This document shows positions 1 to 8,696 of a stretch of 10,092 nt of DNA, in pieces. The notes beneath the pieces were generated by a model. The model saw nothing but the letters and a program-made list of their open reading frames with translations. It made no database searches and was not told the DNA's origin. Origin of the DNA: Chloroflexota bacterium. Its GTDB lineage: Bacteria; Chloroflexota; Anaerolineae; VGOG01. The position numbers were made by a program, and so were the translations under genes. Position 1 is the first letter of the stretch; each line of letters opens with the position of its first letter. The stretch covers positions 1-10,092 of the forward strand of contig JAUWYT010000031.1 in the NCBI GenBank assembly GCA_030615705.1, written 5' to 3'.

Positions 1-62
1 CTCCAGGCAGCATAGCCTACGGCGTCCCGGCGCGGGTGAGGGGCAAAGTGGAAGAGAAATAG
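1..62 (+). CDS. C-terminal end of a hexapeptide-repeat (left-handed beta-helix) protein, partial
   Basis: The frame ending in the TAG at 60-62 reads PGSIAYGVPARVRGKVEEK. The G-VPA-(K/R)-V pattern just before a short charged tail is typical of the last coil of hexapeptide-repeat proteins such as gamma-carbonic-anhydrase-like proteins and acyl/acetyltransferases. Only about 19 residues lie in the window, so the exact family and substrate cannot be named. The stop codon directly abuts the cdd ATG, which suggests one transcript and translational coupling. It could also be another bacterial transferase of the same fold. Confidence 0.5.
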   Translation, partial: PGSIAYGVPARVRGKVEEK

Positions 63-449
63 ATGGACTACGAGAACCTGATCGCCGAAGCGATGGAGGC
101 GCGGGAGAAGGCTCATGCCCCCTATTCGCGTTTCGCCGTGGGGGCGGCGCTGCTGGCCAAGTCGGGTCGCATCTACACGGGCTGCAACGTGGAGAATGCT
201 TCCTATGGACTCTCGATCTGTGCTGAGCGTGTGGCTGTCTTCAAGGCCGTCTCGGAGGGCGAGAGGGATTTCGAGGTCATTGCCGTCGTCACCGAGAAAG
301 GCGTCCCCCCCTGTGGTGCGTGCCGCCAGGTGTTGATGGAATTTGGAGAAGACATTCAAGTAATAGTGGCTAATGGGGCTGGCGAATATCGAGTTTTCGC
401 CCTTCAAGAGCTACTGCCAAAAGCTTTTAGATCCAAGCATTTGGGATGA
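63..449 (+). CDS. cdd: Cytidine deaminase
   Basis: This 128-residue protein is a homotetrameric-type (short) cytidine deaminase, which hydrolyses cytidine and deoxycytidine to uridine and deoxyuridine in cytosolic pyrimidine salvage. The substrate-binding segment CNVENASYG is at residues 41-49. It is followed by the zinc site: Cys53 with the proton-shuttling Glu55 (ICAER), and Cys84 and Cys87 in PPCGACRQ. Length and motif spacing match the roughly 130-residue bacterial family. The ATG at 63 follows the upstream stop with no gap and has a Shine-Dalgarno-like GGAAGAG at about 50-56. A terminator follows directly, so cdd appears to be the last gene of its transcript. In many Gram-positive genomes cdd lies just before era and recO. 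Here recO follows after one small gene and era is absent. Confidence 0.97.
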   Translation: MDYENLIAEAMEAREKAHAPYSRFAVGAALLAKSGRIYTGCNVENASYGLSICAERVAVFKAVSEGERDFEVIAVVTEKGVPPCGACRQVLMEFGEDIQVIVANGAGEYRVFALQELLPKAFRSKHLG

Positions 450-465
450 AAGAGTAGAGACCAAC

Positions 466-493
466 GCCGCTCTTGCCAAGGGCGGCCCTTTTT
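466..493 (+). terminator. Intrinsic terminator after cdd
   Basis: A 9-bp stem is formed by GCCGCTCTT (466-474) and AAGGGCGGC (478-486), with one G-U wobble and a 3-base loop. It is followed by CCTTTTT (487-493). A G+C-rich stem with a T tract 17 bases after the cdd stop is a textbook Rho-independent terminator. It separates cdd from the promoter and gene downstream. Confidence 0.78.
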
Positions 494-495
494 AT

Positions 496-524
496 TTGCA
501 TCCTTGTGAAGCCGATGGTATAAT
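496..524 (+). promoter_or_regulatory. Sigma-70-type promoter for the MazG-like/recO/glyQS transcript
   Basis: A perfect TATAAT lies at 519-524, and TTGCAT at 496-501 serves as a -35-like box with a 17-bp spacer. The predicted start of transcription is near 531, just upstream of the Shine-Dalgarno sequence (GGAGA, 546-550) of the next gene. The -35 element matches TTGACA at only its first three bases, so strength is uncertain. The placement directly after the terminator supports it. Confidence 0.6.
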
Positions 525-557
525 TAAACTCAAGTGGGAGTGCGTGGAGAAGCCGAT

Positions 558-866
558 ATGGAGCGGGTTGGGTTGAATGCCAAAATGGCTGAGGTCAGGG
601 CCATGTGCGATGCAAAGGGGTTCTCTGCCGAGCCCAAACGCATTTGGGAGATGTTGGCTCTGATCCACAGCGAAATCTCCGAGGCTAGCGACTGCTACAA
701 AAAGGGCCAGCCCCTGGAGACTGTGGGCGACGAGCTGATTGATGCCATCATCCGCATCTTGCACCTCCTCTCAGCCCTTGGCCTGGATGCTGAGAAGCTC
801 TACCAGGAGAAGATGGCCGAGAATTGGGAAAGGCCATACAGGTATGGCACGGTTAGGGGAGGTTAG
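558..866 (+). CDS. Small MazG-like nucleotide pyrophosphohydrolase
   Basis: The protein has 102 residues from the ATG at 558 and looks like a one-domain all-alpha NTP pyrophosphohydrolase of the MazG-like group. These enzymes cleave (d)NTPs to the monophosphate and pyrophosphate using Mg2+ held by acidic residues. The visible signature is an E-x-x-E pair (Glu39 and Glu42 in HSEISEA), then E-x-x-D (Glu59 and Asp62 in GDELIDAIIR), in two predicted helices. The C-terminal NWERPYRYG resembles the N-x-x-RP-x-R-x-G end of the family. I chose 558 because GGAGA at 546-550 gives a 7-base spacing. The in-frame GTG at 534 would begin almost at the predicted transcription start with no ribosome site. It sits where era is found in many related gene orders. 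The true substrate (house-cleaning or dNTP-like) cannot be read from the sequence. Confidence 0.72.
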   Translation: MERVGLNAKMAEVRAMCDAKGFSAEPKRIWEMLALIHSEISEASDCYKKGQPLETVGDELIDAIIRILHLLSALGLDAEKLYQEKMAENWERPYRYGTVRGG

Positions 867-873
867 GCTAATT

Positions 874-897
874 GCCATCAGCTATTAGCTTATTGGC
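874..897. repeat. Imperfect palindrome just upstream of recO
   Basis: GCCA (874-877) pairs with TGGC (894-897), and inside it AGCT (880-883) pairs with AGCT (887-890). The internal bulges are unequal. It lies in the 36-base gap between the MazG-like stop and the recO ATG, where no good Shine-Dalgarno sequence is visible, so it may affect recO translation. It could also be a remnant of a short dispersed repeat. Confidence 0.35.
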
Positions 898-902
898 TGG
901 TC

Positions 903-1676
903 ATGAGAAGAGAACGCCTTTACCGTACTGAGGCTATAGTGTTGAGAAGAAGTGACTTCGGCGAGGCCGATCGCCTTTTGACCCTTTATACGCCCAAACT
1001 GGGCAAGATCAGGGCCATTGCCAAGGGGGTGCGCAAGCCCACCAGCCGCAAGAGCGGACACGTGGAGCTATTCACCCACAGTCAACTCCTCATCGCCAGG
1101 GGACGAAGCTTGGACATCGTGACCCAGGCCGAGACCGTCCACGCCTTCCGACCCCTGCGAGAGGACCTTTTGCGCACCACTTACACTTACTATGCGGCGG
1201 AACTGTTGGATCTCTTTGTGGAAGAGGGGGTTGAGAACCGCCCTCTCTTTGACCTTCTGTTGGCCATGTTGGGCTGGCTGGGCGATGCTTCTGATCTGGA
1301 TCTGACTACCCGCTTCTTTGAGCTGCGTCTCTTGTCTTTGCTGGGCTATCGCCCTCAGCTCTTCCAGTGCGTTGCTTGCCGCCGTCAAATCGAACCGGTG
1401 TCCAATTTCTTCAGTGCCGCCGATGGCGGTATCCTCTGTGCCAACTGTGGCGAGAACCATCGGGGAGCACAGGAGATAACTCTGAACGCCTTAAAAGTGT
1501 TGCGTTTCCTGCAGACCAGGGATTACGACACTTGCTGCCGTCTTCGTCTCAGTCGTCCGCTGCACAGAGAACTAGAAACGGTGATGTACCATTACATAAC
1601 CTACACCTTGGAGCGGGATTTGAAATCGGTGGCATTTCTCAAGACCGTGCGCCGGCAACGGATGGGAAACAGATAA
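903..1676 (+). CDS. recO: DNA repair protein RecO
   Basis: This 257-residue protein matches RecO, which with RecR displaces SSB, loads RecA on single-stranded DNA and anneals complementary strands in the RecF recombination pathway. The N-terminal OB-fold carries the family opening RTEAIVLRRSDFGEADRLLTLYT (from about residue 8), then KGVRKPTSRKSGHVELF (from about 41), whose basic residues bind DNA. The helical C-terminal part contains a zinc-finger-type Cys4 motif: Cys156 and Cys159 (CVAC), and Cys179 and Cys182 (CANC). The length is normal for the family. The ATG at 903 has no clear Shine-Dalgarno sequence, only a weak TTGGCTGG. Translation may depend on the preceding gene or the palindrome at 874-897. 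The stop is 10 bases before glyQS, so the two are very likely co-transcribed, as in the usual recO-glyQ-glyS order. Confidence 0.95.
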   Translation: MRRERLYRTEAIVLRRSDFGEADRLLTLYTPKLGKIRAIAKGVRKPTSRKSGHVELFTHSQLLIARGRSLDIVTQAETVHAFRPLREDLLRTTYTYYAAELLDLFVEEGVENRPLFDLLLAMLGWLGDASDLDLTTRFFELRLLSLLGYRPQLFQCVACRRQIEPVSNFFSAADGGILCANCGENHRGAQEITLNALKVLRFLQTRDYDTCCRLRLSRPLHRELETVMYHYITYTLERDLKSVAFLKTVRRQRMGNR

Positions 1677-1686
1677 GAGGATGTAG

Positions 1687-4600
1687 ATGAAGGAATTGTT
1701 GACCTTCCAAGAGGTTATCATGCGGCTCGAGCGCTTCTGGGCCGATCATGGCTGCCTCATGTGGCAACCTTACAATGTCCAGGTTGGTGCAGGTACCATG
1801 AACCCAGCTACATTCCTGCGGGTGCTGGGGCCGGAGCCCTGGAACGTAGCCTACGTCGAGCCTTCGGTTCGCCCTGCCGACGGACGCTACGGCGAGAACC
1901 CCAACCGCTGGCAGCAATGGTACCAGTATCAGGTCATCCTGAAGCCGGACCCAGGCAATCCCCAGGAACTCTACCTGGAGAGCCTGGAGGCTTTGGGCAT
2001 TGATACCCAAAAGCACGATATCCGTTTCGTGGAGGACAATTGGGAATCGCCAGCCCTAGGCGCCTGGGGCCTGGGCTGGGAGGTCTGGCTGGATGGGCAG
2101 GAGATCACCCAGTTCACATATTTCCAACAGGCCGGAGGCTTCCCCCTTGATCCTGTCTCAGTGGAGATGACCTATGGCTTAGAGCGCATCATGATCCCAT
2201 TGCAGATGGTGCAGGGCTTTACCGAAATCGAGTGGCTCAATGGCCTCACCTACGGCGACGTCTTTCTTCAGAGTGAAATCGAACATTGTATCTACAACTT
2301 TGAGCAGGCTGATGTAGAGAGGTTGACTCGGCTTTACAATCTGTTTGAGGCCGAGGCACAGAATGCCCTGGAAAGGGGTTTGGTGATCCCTGCCCACGAT
2401 TATGTGCTCAAGTGCTCTCATACCTTCAACGTGCTGGATGCCCGTGGCGCTATTGGTGTCACTGAACGAGCAAGGTACTTTGCCAGGATGCGGGAGCTAG
2501 CCCGAGCCGTGGCTGAGGCGTATGTGAAGCAGCGGGAGGAGATGGGGTTTCCGCTACTCAAGCGTCCTAGCGTCGTAGCGGCTCAGCGTCCCAGCGAAGG
2601 GGCTGCCAAGGGCATAGACGCTAAGACGCCTAGACGCTTAGACGCTGTTCTAGAGATTGGGACCGAGGAGTTGCCAGCGGGCGACCTGTCCTCTGCTGTT
2701 GTCCAACTGGAGGAGTTCACGCCCAAGTTGTTAGCCGAGGCACGATTGGAGCACAGCCGGATTCAGGTTACGGGCACGCCGCGCCGCCTGGTCGTGTACG
2801 TTCAGGACCTGGCTGCCAGACAGCGCGACGAAGAGGGGTTGGTCAAGGGCCCCCCGGCTAAGGTAGCCTTCGACGAAGAGGGGCGACCTACTCGAGCGGC
2901 TCGAGGCTTTGCCAAGAGCCAGGGAGTAGCTGTTGAGAGCCTGGAGGTTCGCGAATTGGGTGGTGGTCAGTACGTTGTTGCCTTCAAGGTGGAGAAGGGG
3001 CGGCCAACGGCCGAGGTGCTAGCCACTCTCCTGCCCGACCTGATCGCCATCCTGCGCTTTCCGCTCTCCATGCGTTGGAACGATAGCGGCGTGGCCTTCT
3101 CCCGCCCCATCCGCTGGATCGTGGCCCTCCTGGGCGATGGCGTCATCCCCTTTGAGTACGCAGGTGTGAGGAGCGGCCGCACCTTGCGAGGGCTTAGGCC
3201 CCTGGGCTCGCCCGAAATCGTGATGCAGAGGGCTGAGGACTACTTCGCTCTCATGGAAGCCAACGGCATCGTGGTTGACGTGGAAAAGCGGCGCCAGATG
3301 ATCCGCGAGCAGGCAGATAAGCTGGCCGCCGAGGTGGGCGGGAGGATCCCCGACGGCCCGGCCCTTTTGGAAGAGGTGACCAACCTGGTAGAATGCCCCA
3401 CTGCCTTCTTGGGTTCGTTCGAACCAGATTACCTGGAGCTCCCCAAGGAAGTCCTTGTCACAGTGATGAAGGGGCATCAGCGCTACTTCCCTGTGGTGAA
3501 AGATGGAGAACTCCTGCCGTATTTCGTCGCTGTGCGCAATGGCGATAGCGAGCATCTAGATATTGTTCGACGAGGCAACGAGGAGGTGCTTCGGGCCCGC
3601 TTCGCCGATGCCGATTTCTTCTACCAGGCCGATACGAGGAAGACGTTGGAAGACTTCTTGCCCCGCCTGGATACCTTAACCTTTCAGGAGCAGTTGGGTT
3701 CTGTCTTGGACAAGACGAAAAGGTTGGAACAGTTGGCTCCTCACCTGAGCACTGCGCTTGGCCTTTCGGAGGCAGAGACAGCAACGGCAATTCGAGCTGC
3801 TCACCTCTGCAAGGCGGATTTGGCCACCCAGATGGTGGTGGAGTTCACCTCGCTTCAGGGGGTGATGGGGCGTGAGTACGCGTTGCTGGCCGGTGAGGAC
3901 CCTACCGTCGCCCAGACCATCTTCGAGCACTATCTGCCCCGTTTCGCCGGCGATCGGCTCCCCGAAACCTTGCCTGGCATCGTCGTTGGCTTGGCTCATC
4001 GGTTGGATAGCTTAGTGGGCCTCTTTGCCGTTGGCCTAGCCCCCACTGGCTCGGCTGACCCCTACGGGCTTCGCAGGGCGGCTCTGGGCATCGTTCAGGT
4101 GCTGATCGAGCGAACAATCCCCTTTGATTTGAGGGAAGGGCTGCAGGAGGCGGCGGAGCTTCTTCCAGTGCCAGTTAGTGGGGCGAAGCTGGCCGAGGTG
4201 CTGGCTTTCATCGTGCAGCGGCTGCGGGGTTGGCTTCTGGAAGCGGGCTTCCGCTACGACCTGGTGGATGCGGTCTTAGCAGAACGAGGCGATAACCCCT
4301 ACCTGGCCTACCAGACCGTGGTCGAGTTCGCCCCCTGGGTCGCGCGAGATGATTGGATGGAGATCCTGTGGGCCTACAGCCGCAGCGTGCGCATCGTGCG
4401 TGAATTCGACATAACCTTCCCACTAGATCCGGCTAAGTTCGTCGAGCTGGCCACTCAACGCCTCTACGAAGCTTACCTAGTCTGCCAGGACCAGGTGGGC
4501 CCTGATAGCAGCATCAACAGGCTATTCACCGCCTTCAAGCCGATGATCGAACCCATCACCACCTTCTTTGACGACGTGCTGGTGATGGCCGAGGATAGGG

Positions 4601-4689
4601 CGCTTCGGGAGAACCGCTTGGCCCTTCTGCAGCGCATCGCCGCCTTGATGGAAGGGATCGTGGATTTGACCAAGGTGGAGGGATTTTAG
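1687..4689 (+). CDS. glyQS: Glycyl-tRNA synthetase, fused alpha and beta chains
   Basis: A single 1000-residue chain joins the two normally separate subunits of the bacterial (alpha-2 beta-2) glycyl-tRNA synthetase, which charges tRNA-Gly with glycine using ATP. Residues 1 to about 291 are the alpha (class II catalytic) part. They show [56 protein letters not shown] and the YGLER motif. Residues from about 320 are the beta part, opening [12 protein letters not shown] and continuing with [18 protein letters not shown], an HD-like region (KADL near 709, HRLD near 771), RRAALG and a C-terminal DALR-type anticodon-binding domain. Length matches other single-chain forms (Chlamydia and plant organelle enzymes are about 1000 residues). 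The ATG has GAGG 6 bases upstream. The linker, residues 292-320, is encoded by an unusual repeat (see 2561-2646). No frameshift or missing motif is visible, so the enzyme should be active. Confidence 0.97.
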   Translation: MKELLTFQEVIMRLERFWADHGCLMWQPYNVQVGAGTMNPATFLRVLGPEPWNVAYVEPSVRPADGRYGENPNRWQQWYQYQVILKPDPGNPQELYLESLEALGIDTQKHDIRFVEDNWESPALGAWGLGWEVWLDGQEITQFTYFQQAGGFPLDPVSVEMTYGLERIMIPLQMVQGFTEIEWLNGLTYGDVFLQSEIEHCIYNFEQADVERLTRLYNLFEAEAQNALERGLVIPAHDYVLKCSHTFNVLDARGAIGVTERARYFARMRELARAVAEAYVKQREEMGFPLLKRPSVVAAQRPSEGAAKGIDAKTPRRLDAVLEIGTEELPAGDLSSAVVQLEEFTPKLLAEARLEHSRIQVTGTPRRLVVYVQDLAARQRDEEGLVKGPPAKVAFDEEGRPTRAARGFAKSQGVAVESLEVRELGGGQYVVAFKVEKGRPTAEVLATLLPDLIAILRFPLSMRWNDSGVAFSRPIRWIVALLGDGVIPFEYAGVRSGRTLRGLRPLGSPEIVMQRAEDYFALMEANGIVVDVEKRRQMIREQADKLAAEVGGRIPDGPALLEEVTNLVECPTAFLGSFEPDYLELPKEVLVTVMKGHQRYFPVVKDGELLPYFVAVRNGDSEHLDIVRRGNEEVLRARFADADFFYQADTRKTLEDFLPRLDTLTFQEQLGSVLDKTKRLEQLAPHLSTALGLSEAETATAIRAAHLCKADLATQMVVEFTSLQGVMGREYALLAGEDPTVAQTIFEHYLPRFAGDRLPETLPGIVVGLAHRLDSLVGLFAVGLAPTGSADPYGLRRAALGIVQVLIERTIPFDLREGLQEAAELLPVPVSGAKLAEVLAFIVQRLRGWLLEAGFRYDLVDAVLAERGDNPYLAYQTVVEFAPWVARDDWMEILWAYSRSVRIVREFDITFPLDPAKFVELATQRLYEAYLVCQDQVGPDSSINRLFTAFKPMIEPITTFFDDVLVMAEDRALRENRLALLQRIAALMEGIVDLTKVEGF
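2561..2646. repeat. Inverted pair of 8-bp tandem repeats encoding the glyQS linker
   Basis: The left arm, 2561-2592, is four 8-bp units of form AGCGTCNN, one of them diverged to AGCGGCTC. A fifth AGCG opens the 22-base spacer at 2593-2614. The right arm, 2615-2646, is four units of form TAGACGCT, with AAGACGCC as the second. TAGACGCT is the reverse complement of AGCGTCTA, so the arms face each other; I count 23 of 32 positions pairing. The unit length is not a multiple of three, yet the element keeps the reading frame. It encodes residues 292-320 exactly between the alpha and beta domains. It looks like a small mobile or expanding palindromic element that was translated, or one that helped join glyQ and glyS. 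Confidence 0.8.
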
Positions 4690-4692
4690 ACC

Positions 4693-4721
4693 TTGCCAAA
4701 ATCGGCCGATGGCGATATAAT
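4693..4721 (+). promoter_or_regulatory. Near-consensus promoter with a palindromic operator candidate
   Basis: TTGCCA (4693-4698, five of six matches to TTGACA) and a perfect TATAAT (4716-4721) are separated by 17 bp. A perfect 10-bp palindrome, ATCGGCCGAT (4701-4710), sits in the spacer, where a bound repressor would block RNA polymerase. The promoter begins three bases after the glyQS stop and serves the decayed antitoxin-toxin pair downstream. Autorepression through such an operator is usual for toxin-antitoxin operons; that use here is an inference. Confidence 0.65.
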
Positions 4722-4759
4722 TCAAGCAAAGGCAATACGCTTTGAGCGGGAGAGTCGGG

Positions 4760-4986
4760 ATGACGAGCATAGTGGTGGAACGAGAGAAGTTACCGTTAGA
4801 CATGCTGAGGTGGTTAGAGGCCGAAGGGCTTAATGAGGGTAAAACCATCGCGGTAATCCTTTCCTTTGATGAGAGGGGAGGATCATTCTACAGCGGCTGG
4901 GAGACGCTAATGCAACGATGATGGAGCGCGTGCACGCCGCCTCAGTACAGTGTCGCTCAGCCCTGGAGCGGTTGGCCGATTCTTAA
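4760..4986 (+). pseudogene. AbrB/MazE-like antitoxin, frameshifted remnant
   Basis: The ATG at 4760 has GGGAGA 6 bases upstream and opens 53 codons (to 4921) starting MTSIVVEREKLPLDMLRWLE and running to GLNEGKTIAVILSFDE. This has the look of a short SpoVT/AbrB-type DNA-binding domain. The expected next strand, EGRIILQRL, is present but in another frame (from about 4876), followed by a helical tail with ALERLADS ending at TAA 4984-4986. Loss of one base near 4872-4876 would account for this. The rebuilt protein would be about 73 residues and end 2 bases before the Doc-like toxin start, the normal antitoxin-toxin arrangement. I infer a dead antitoxin. The 53-residue form could still be made, and the family call is moderate. 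Confidence 0.55.
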
Positions 4987-4988
4987 CC

Positions 4989-5272
4989 GTGGAAGTACGC
5001 TACCTTTCCCCTGCTGAAGTCCTGCTCATTCACGACCGCGCCATCTGTCAATTCGGCGGCTCCTTTGGCCTGATGAGCCTCGAGCGCTTGGAAGCCGCTT
5101 GCTCATCAAGAACCACGCCTTCATTGACGGCAATAAGTGAACCGCAGCTCTCGCTTTAATCGAATTCTTAGAACGAAATGGCTACACCCTCGACGCCACC
5201 AATGACGAACTCTACCAATTCACCGTTGACGTGGCCTCCTCCGTACTGGGCAAGGAGGAGGCTGAGATGTAG
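4989..5272 (+). pseudogene. Doc-family (death-on-curing, Fic-fold) toxin, inactivated
   Basis: From GTG 4989 the frame reads VEVRYLSPAEVLLIHDRAI, then FGLMSLERLEAA, the N-terminal third of a Doc toxin. Doc proteins phosphorylate elongation factor Tu and stop translation. After about 5098 the frame changes. The core resumes from 5102 as LIKNHAFIDGNK, the H-x-F-x-D-G-N-K motif. The next codon, which should be the motif arginine, is TGA (5138-5140). The remaining sequence TAALALIEFLERNGYTL and on to the TAG at 5270-5272 is family-like. Compared with phage P1 Doc, roughly 25 residues between the two parts are missing. The gene therefore carries an internal deletion with frameshift plus a nonsense change at a key residue. 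One sequencing error cannot explain both. It cannot make an active toxin. Confidence 0.82.
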
Positions 5273-5289
5273 ATCAGGGACAAGGCAAT

Positions 5290-5379
5290 CCCTTCGACCC
5301 TTCGGCAGAGCCTGTCCTGAGTTTATCGAAGGGTTCAGGGCAGGCTTCGCTCAGGCGATGTCCTGAGTTTATCGAAGGG
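5290..5379. repeat. REP-like palindromic repeat cluster
   Basis: A 21-bp segment beginning TGTCCTGAG and ending TCGAAGGG occurs perfectly twice, at 5313-5333 and 5359-5379, 46 bp apart. CCCTTCGA (5290-5297) is the inverted partner of TCGAAGGG (5326-5333). AGCCTGTCCTGA (5309-5320) pairs with TCAGGGCAGGCT (5335-5346) at 11 of 12 positions. Together they form stacked hairpins between the dead toxin gene and ppdK. The sequence resembles a palindromic repeat type with cores like CTTCGACAGGCTCAGG that is widespread in environmental bacterial genomes. The rest of 5273-5440 holds only the ppdK leader. Confidence 0.75.
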
Positions 5380-5440
5380 ACAGGCGAATTGAACTCATGA
5401 TCCACCGCAGATAAATTCATAAGGAGGAAGTTAGAGCGCC

Positions 5441-8116
<2,676 letters not shown>

Positions 8117-8122
8117 CAGGTC

Positions 8123-8158
8123 GTGCCGGCTGGCGGCCCCGGCACGGTTGTCGCCAGC
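8123..8158. other. Two mutually exclusive hairpins after ppdK
   Basis: GTGCCGG (8123-8129) pairs with CCGGCAC (8139-8145). GCTGGCG (8129-8135) pairs with CGCCAGC (8152-8158). The second stem starts inside the loop of the first and closes beyond it, so they form either alternative structures or an H-type pseudoknot. No T tract follows, so this is not a classical intrinsic terminator. It may be a Rho-dependent pause site or stabilise the ppdK mRNA 3' end. Confidence 0.45.
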
Positions 8159-8203
8159 TGGGGCGAAGCTCGTGTCTATTCCGATGGCGAGGGGTGGAGT
8201 GGG

Positions 8204-8548
8204 ATGAAGAAGAAGGCCAAGGAGAATTTGGATAGAATCTTGGAGAAACTCATAAAGGGATATTCTCCATAGTGGGTGATCCTGTTTGGTTTCCATGCTT
8301 ACGGCGATCCGACTGAAGACAGTGACATCGACCTTTTCATTGTGAAAGACACGGACAAGAGGATGGTTGATCCCTTCGTTGAAGTCAAGAGGCTAATCTA
8401 CAACCCAAACCTGAAAATCCCCGTTTCTCCTCTGGTTTGCACCCCCAAGGAATTGAAGGAACGTAGGGAGATGGAAGATGATTTTGTGGAGGAGATAATG
8501 ACAAAGGGGAAGGTACTTTATGGAGAGGAAAGTCGAGGAGTGGTTTGA
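8204..8548 (+). pseudogene. MNT-type minimal nucleotidyltransferase (antitoxin of an MNT-HEPN pair), broken
   Basis: The ATG at 8204 (GGAG at 8196-8199) opens MKKKAKENLDRILEKLIKGYSP and meets an in-frame TAG at 8270-8272, codon 23. The same frame continues WVILFG, then FHAYGDPTEDSDIDLFIVKD and on to a TGA at 8546-8548, about 113 residues in all. The family form is Y-x-P-x-x-V-I-L-F-G-S-x-A-x-G with S-D-I-D-L. Both catalytic aspartates (codons at 8324 and 8330) remain, but the GS serine is Phe (TTC, 8291-8293). In MNT-HEPN systems the nucleotidyltransferase AMPylates and silences the HEPN ribonuclease. Restart at GTG 8276 would lack the first helix and has no clear ribosome site. The stop plus the lost serine point to a dead gene. 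The HEPN partner overlaps its 3' end. Confidence 0.8.
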
Positions 8549-8630
8549 AATAGCTGAGCATGATCTGCAGGCAGCGAGGCTTCTACTTGACGAAGGAGCC
8601 TATTTCGACATTGTTCTCTTCCACGTTCAT
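8520..8630 (+). pseudogene. HEPN-domain protein, N-terminal fragment only
   Basis: The ATG at 8520 lies inside the nucleotidyltransferase 3' end (29-base overlap) and has a strong GGGGAAGG 6 bases upstream. It opens with [20 protein letters not shown], followed by [17 protein letters not shown], the first helices of a HEPN protein of the MNT-associated type. Complete members run on with a Q-x-(A/V)-E-K-like helix and reach about 120-130 residues including an R-x4-6-H ribonuclease motif. Here homology ends near residue 37 (8630). The frame continues without a stop into unrelated sequence and then into the HEAT-repeat gene. It is a deletion-truncated toxin. Whether the read-through chimera is ever made is unknown. 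Confidence 0.72.
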
Positions 8631-8696
8631 ACTGAAGTACCAGCTATCAAAAACAAGGAAGATCGACCGCGAAATCTTGTGGAAGGAGACTGGTCC

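Noticed and set aside
534..557. GTG 534 as an earlier start for the MazG-like gene
   Set aside because: It lies about 3 bases from the predicted transcription start with no ribosome site, while ATG 558 has GGAGA at good spacing.
2561..2646. CRISPR-like array
   Set aside because: Units are 8 bp, without spacers and in inverted arms; this is a palindromic tandem repeat, not a CRISPR.
3019..3555. Minus-strand open frame opposite glyQS (178 codons)
   Set aside because: Histidine-rich shadow of the beta domain with no recognisable motif.
5178..5366. Open frame of 62 codons with a CPEFIEGFRAGFAQ-type tail
   Set aside because: The tail is the translation of the REP-like repeat and the front is out of frame with the Doc remnant, so this is an artefact.
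5389..5417. TTGAAC, 17 bp, TAAATT as a ppdK promoter
   Set aside because: The implied transcript would begin near 5424, inside the AGGAGG ribosome site, so it would lose its own Shine-Dalgarno sequence; the element matches are only fair.
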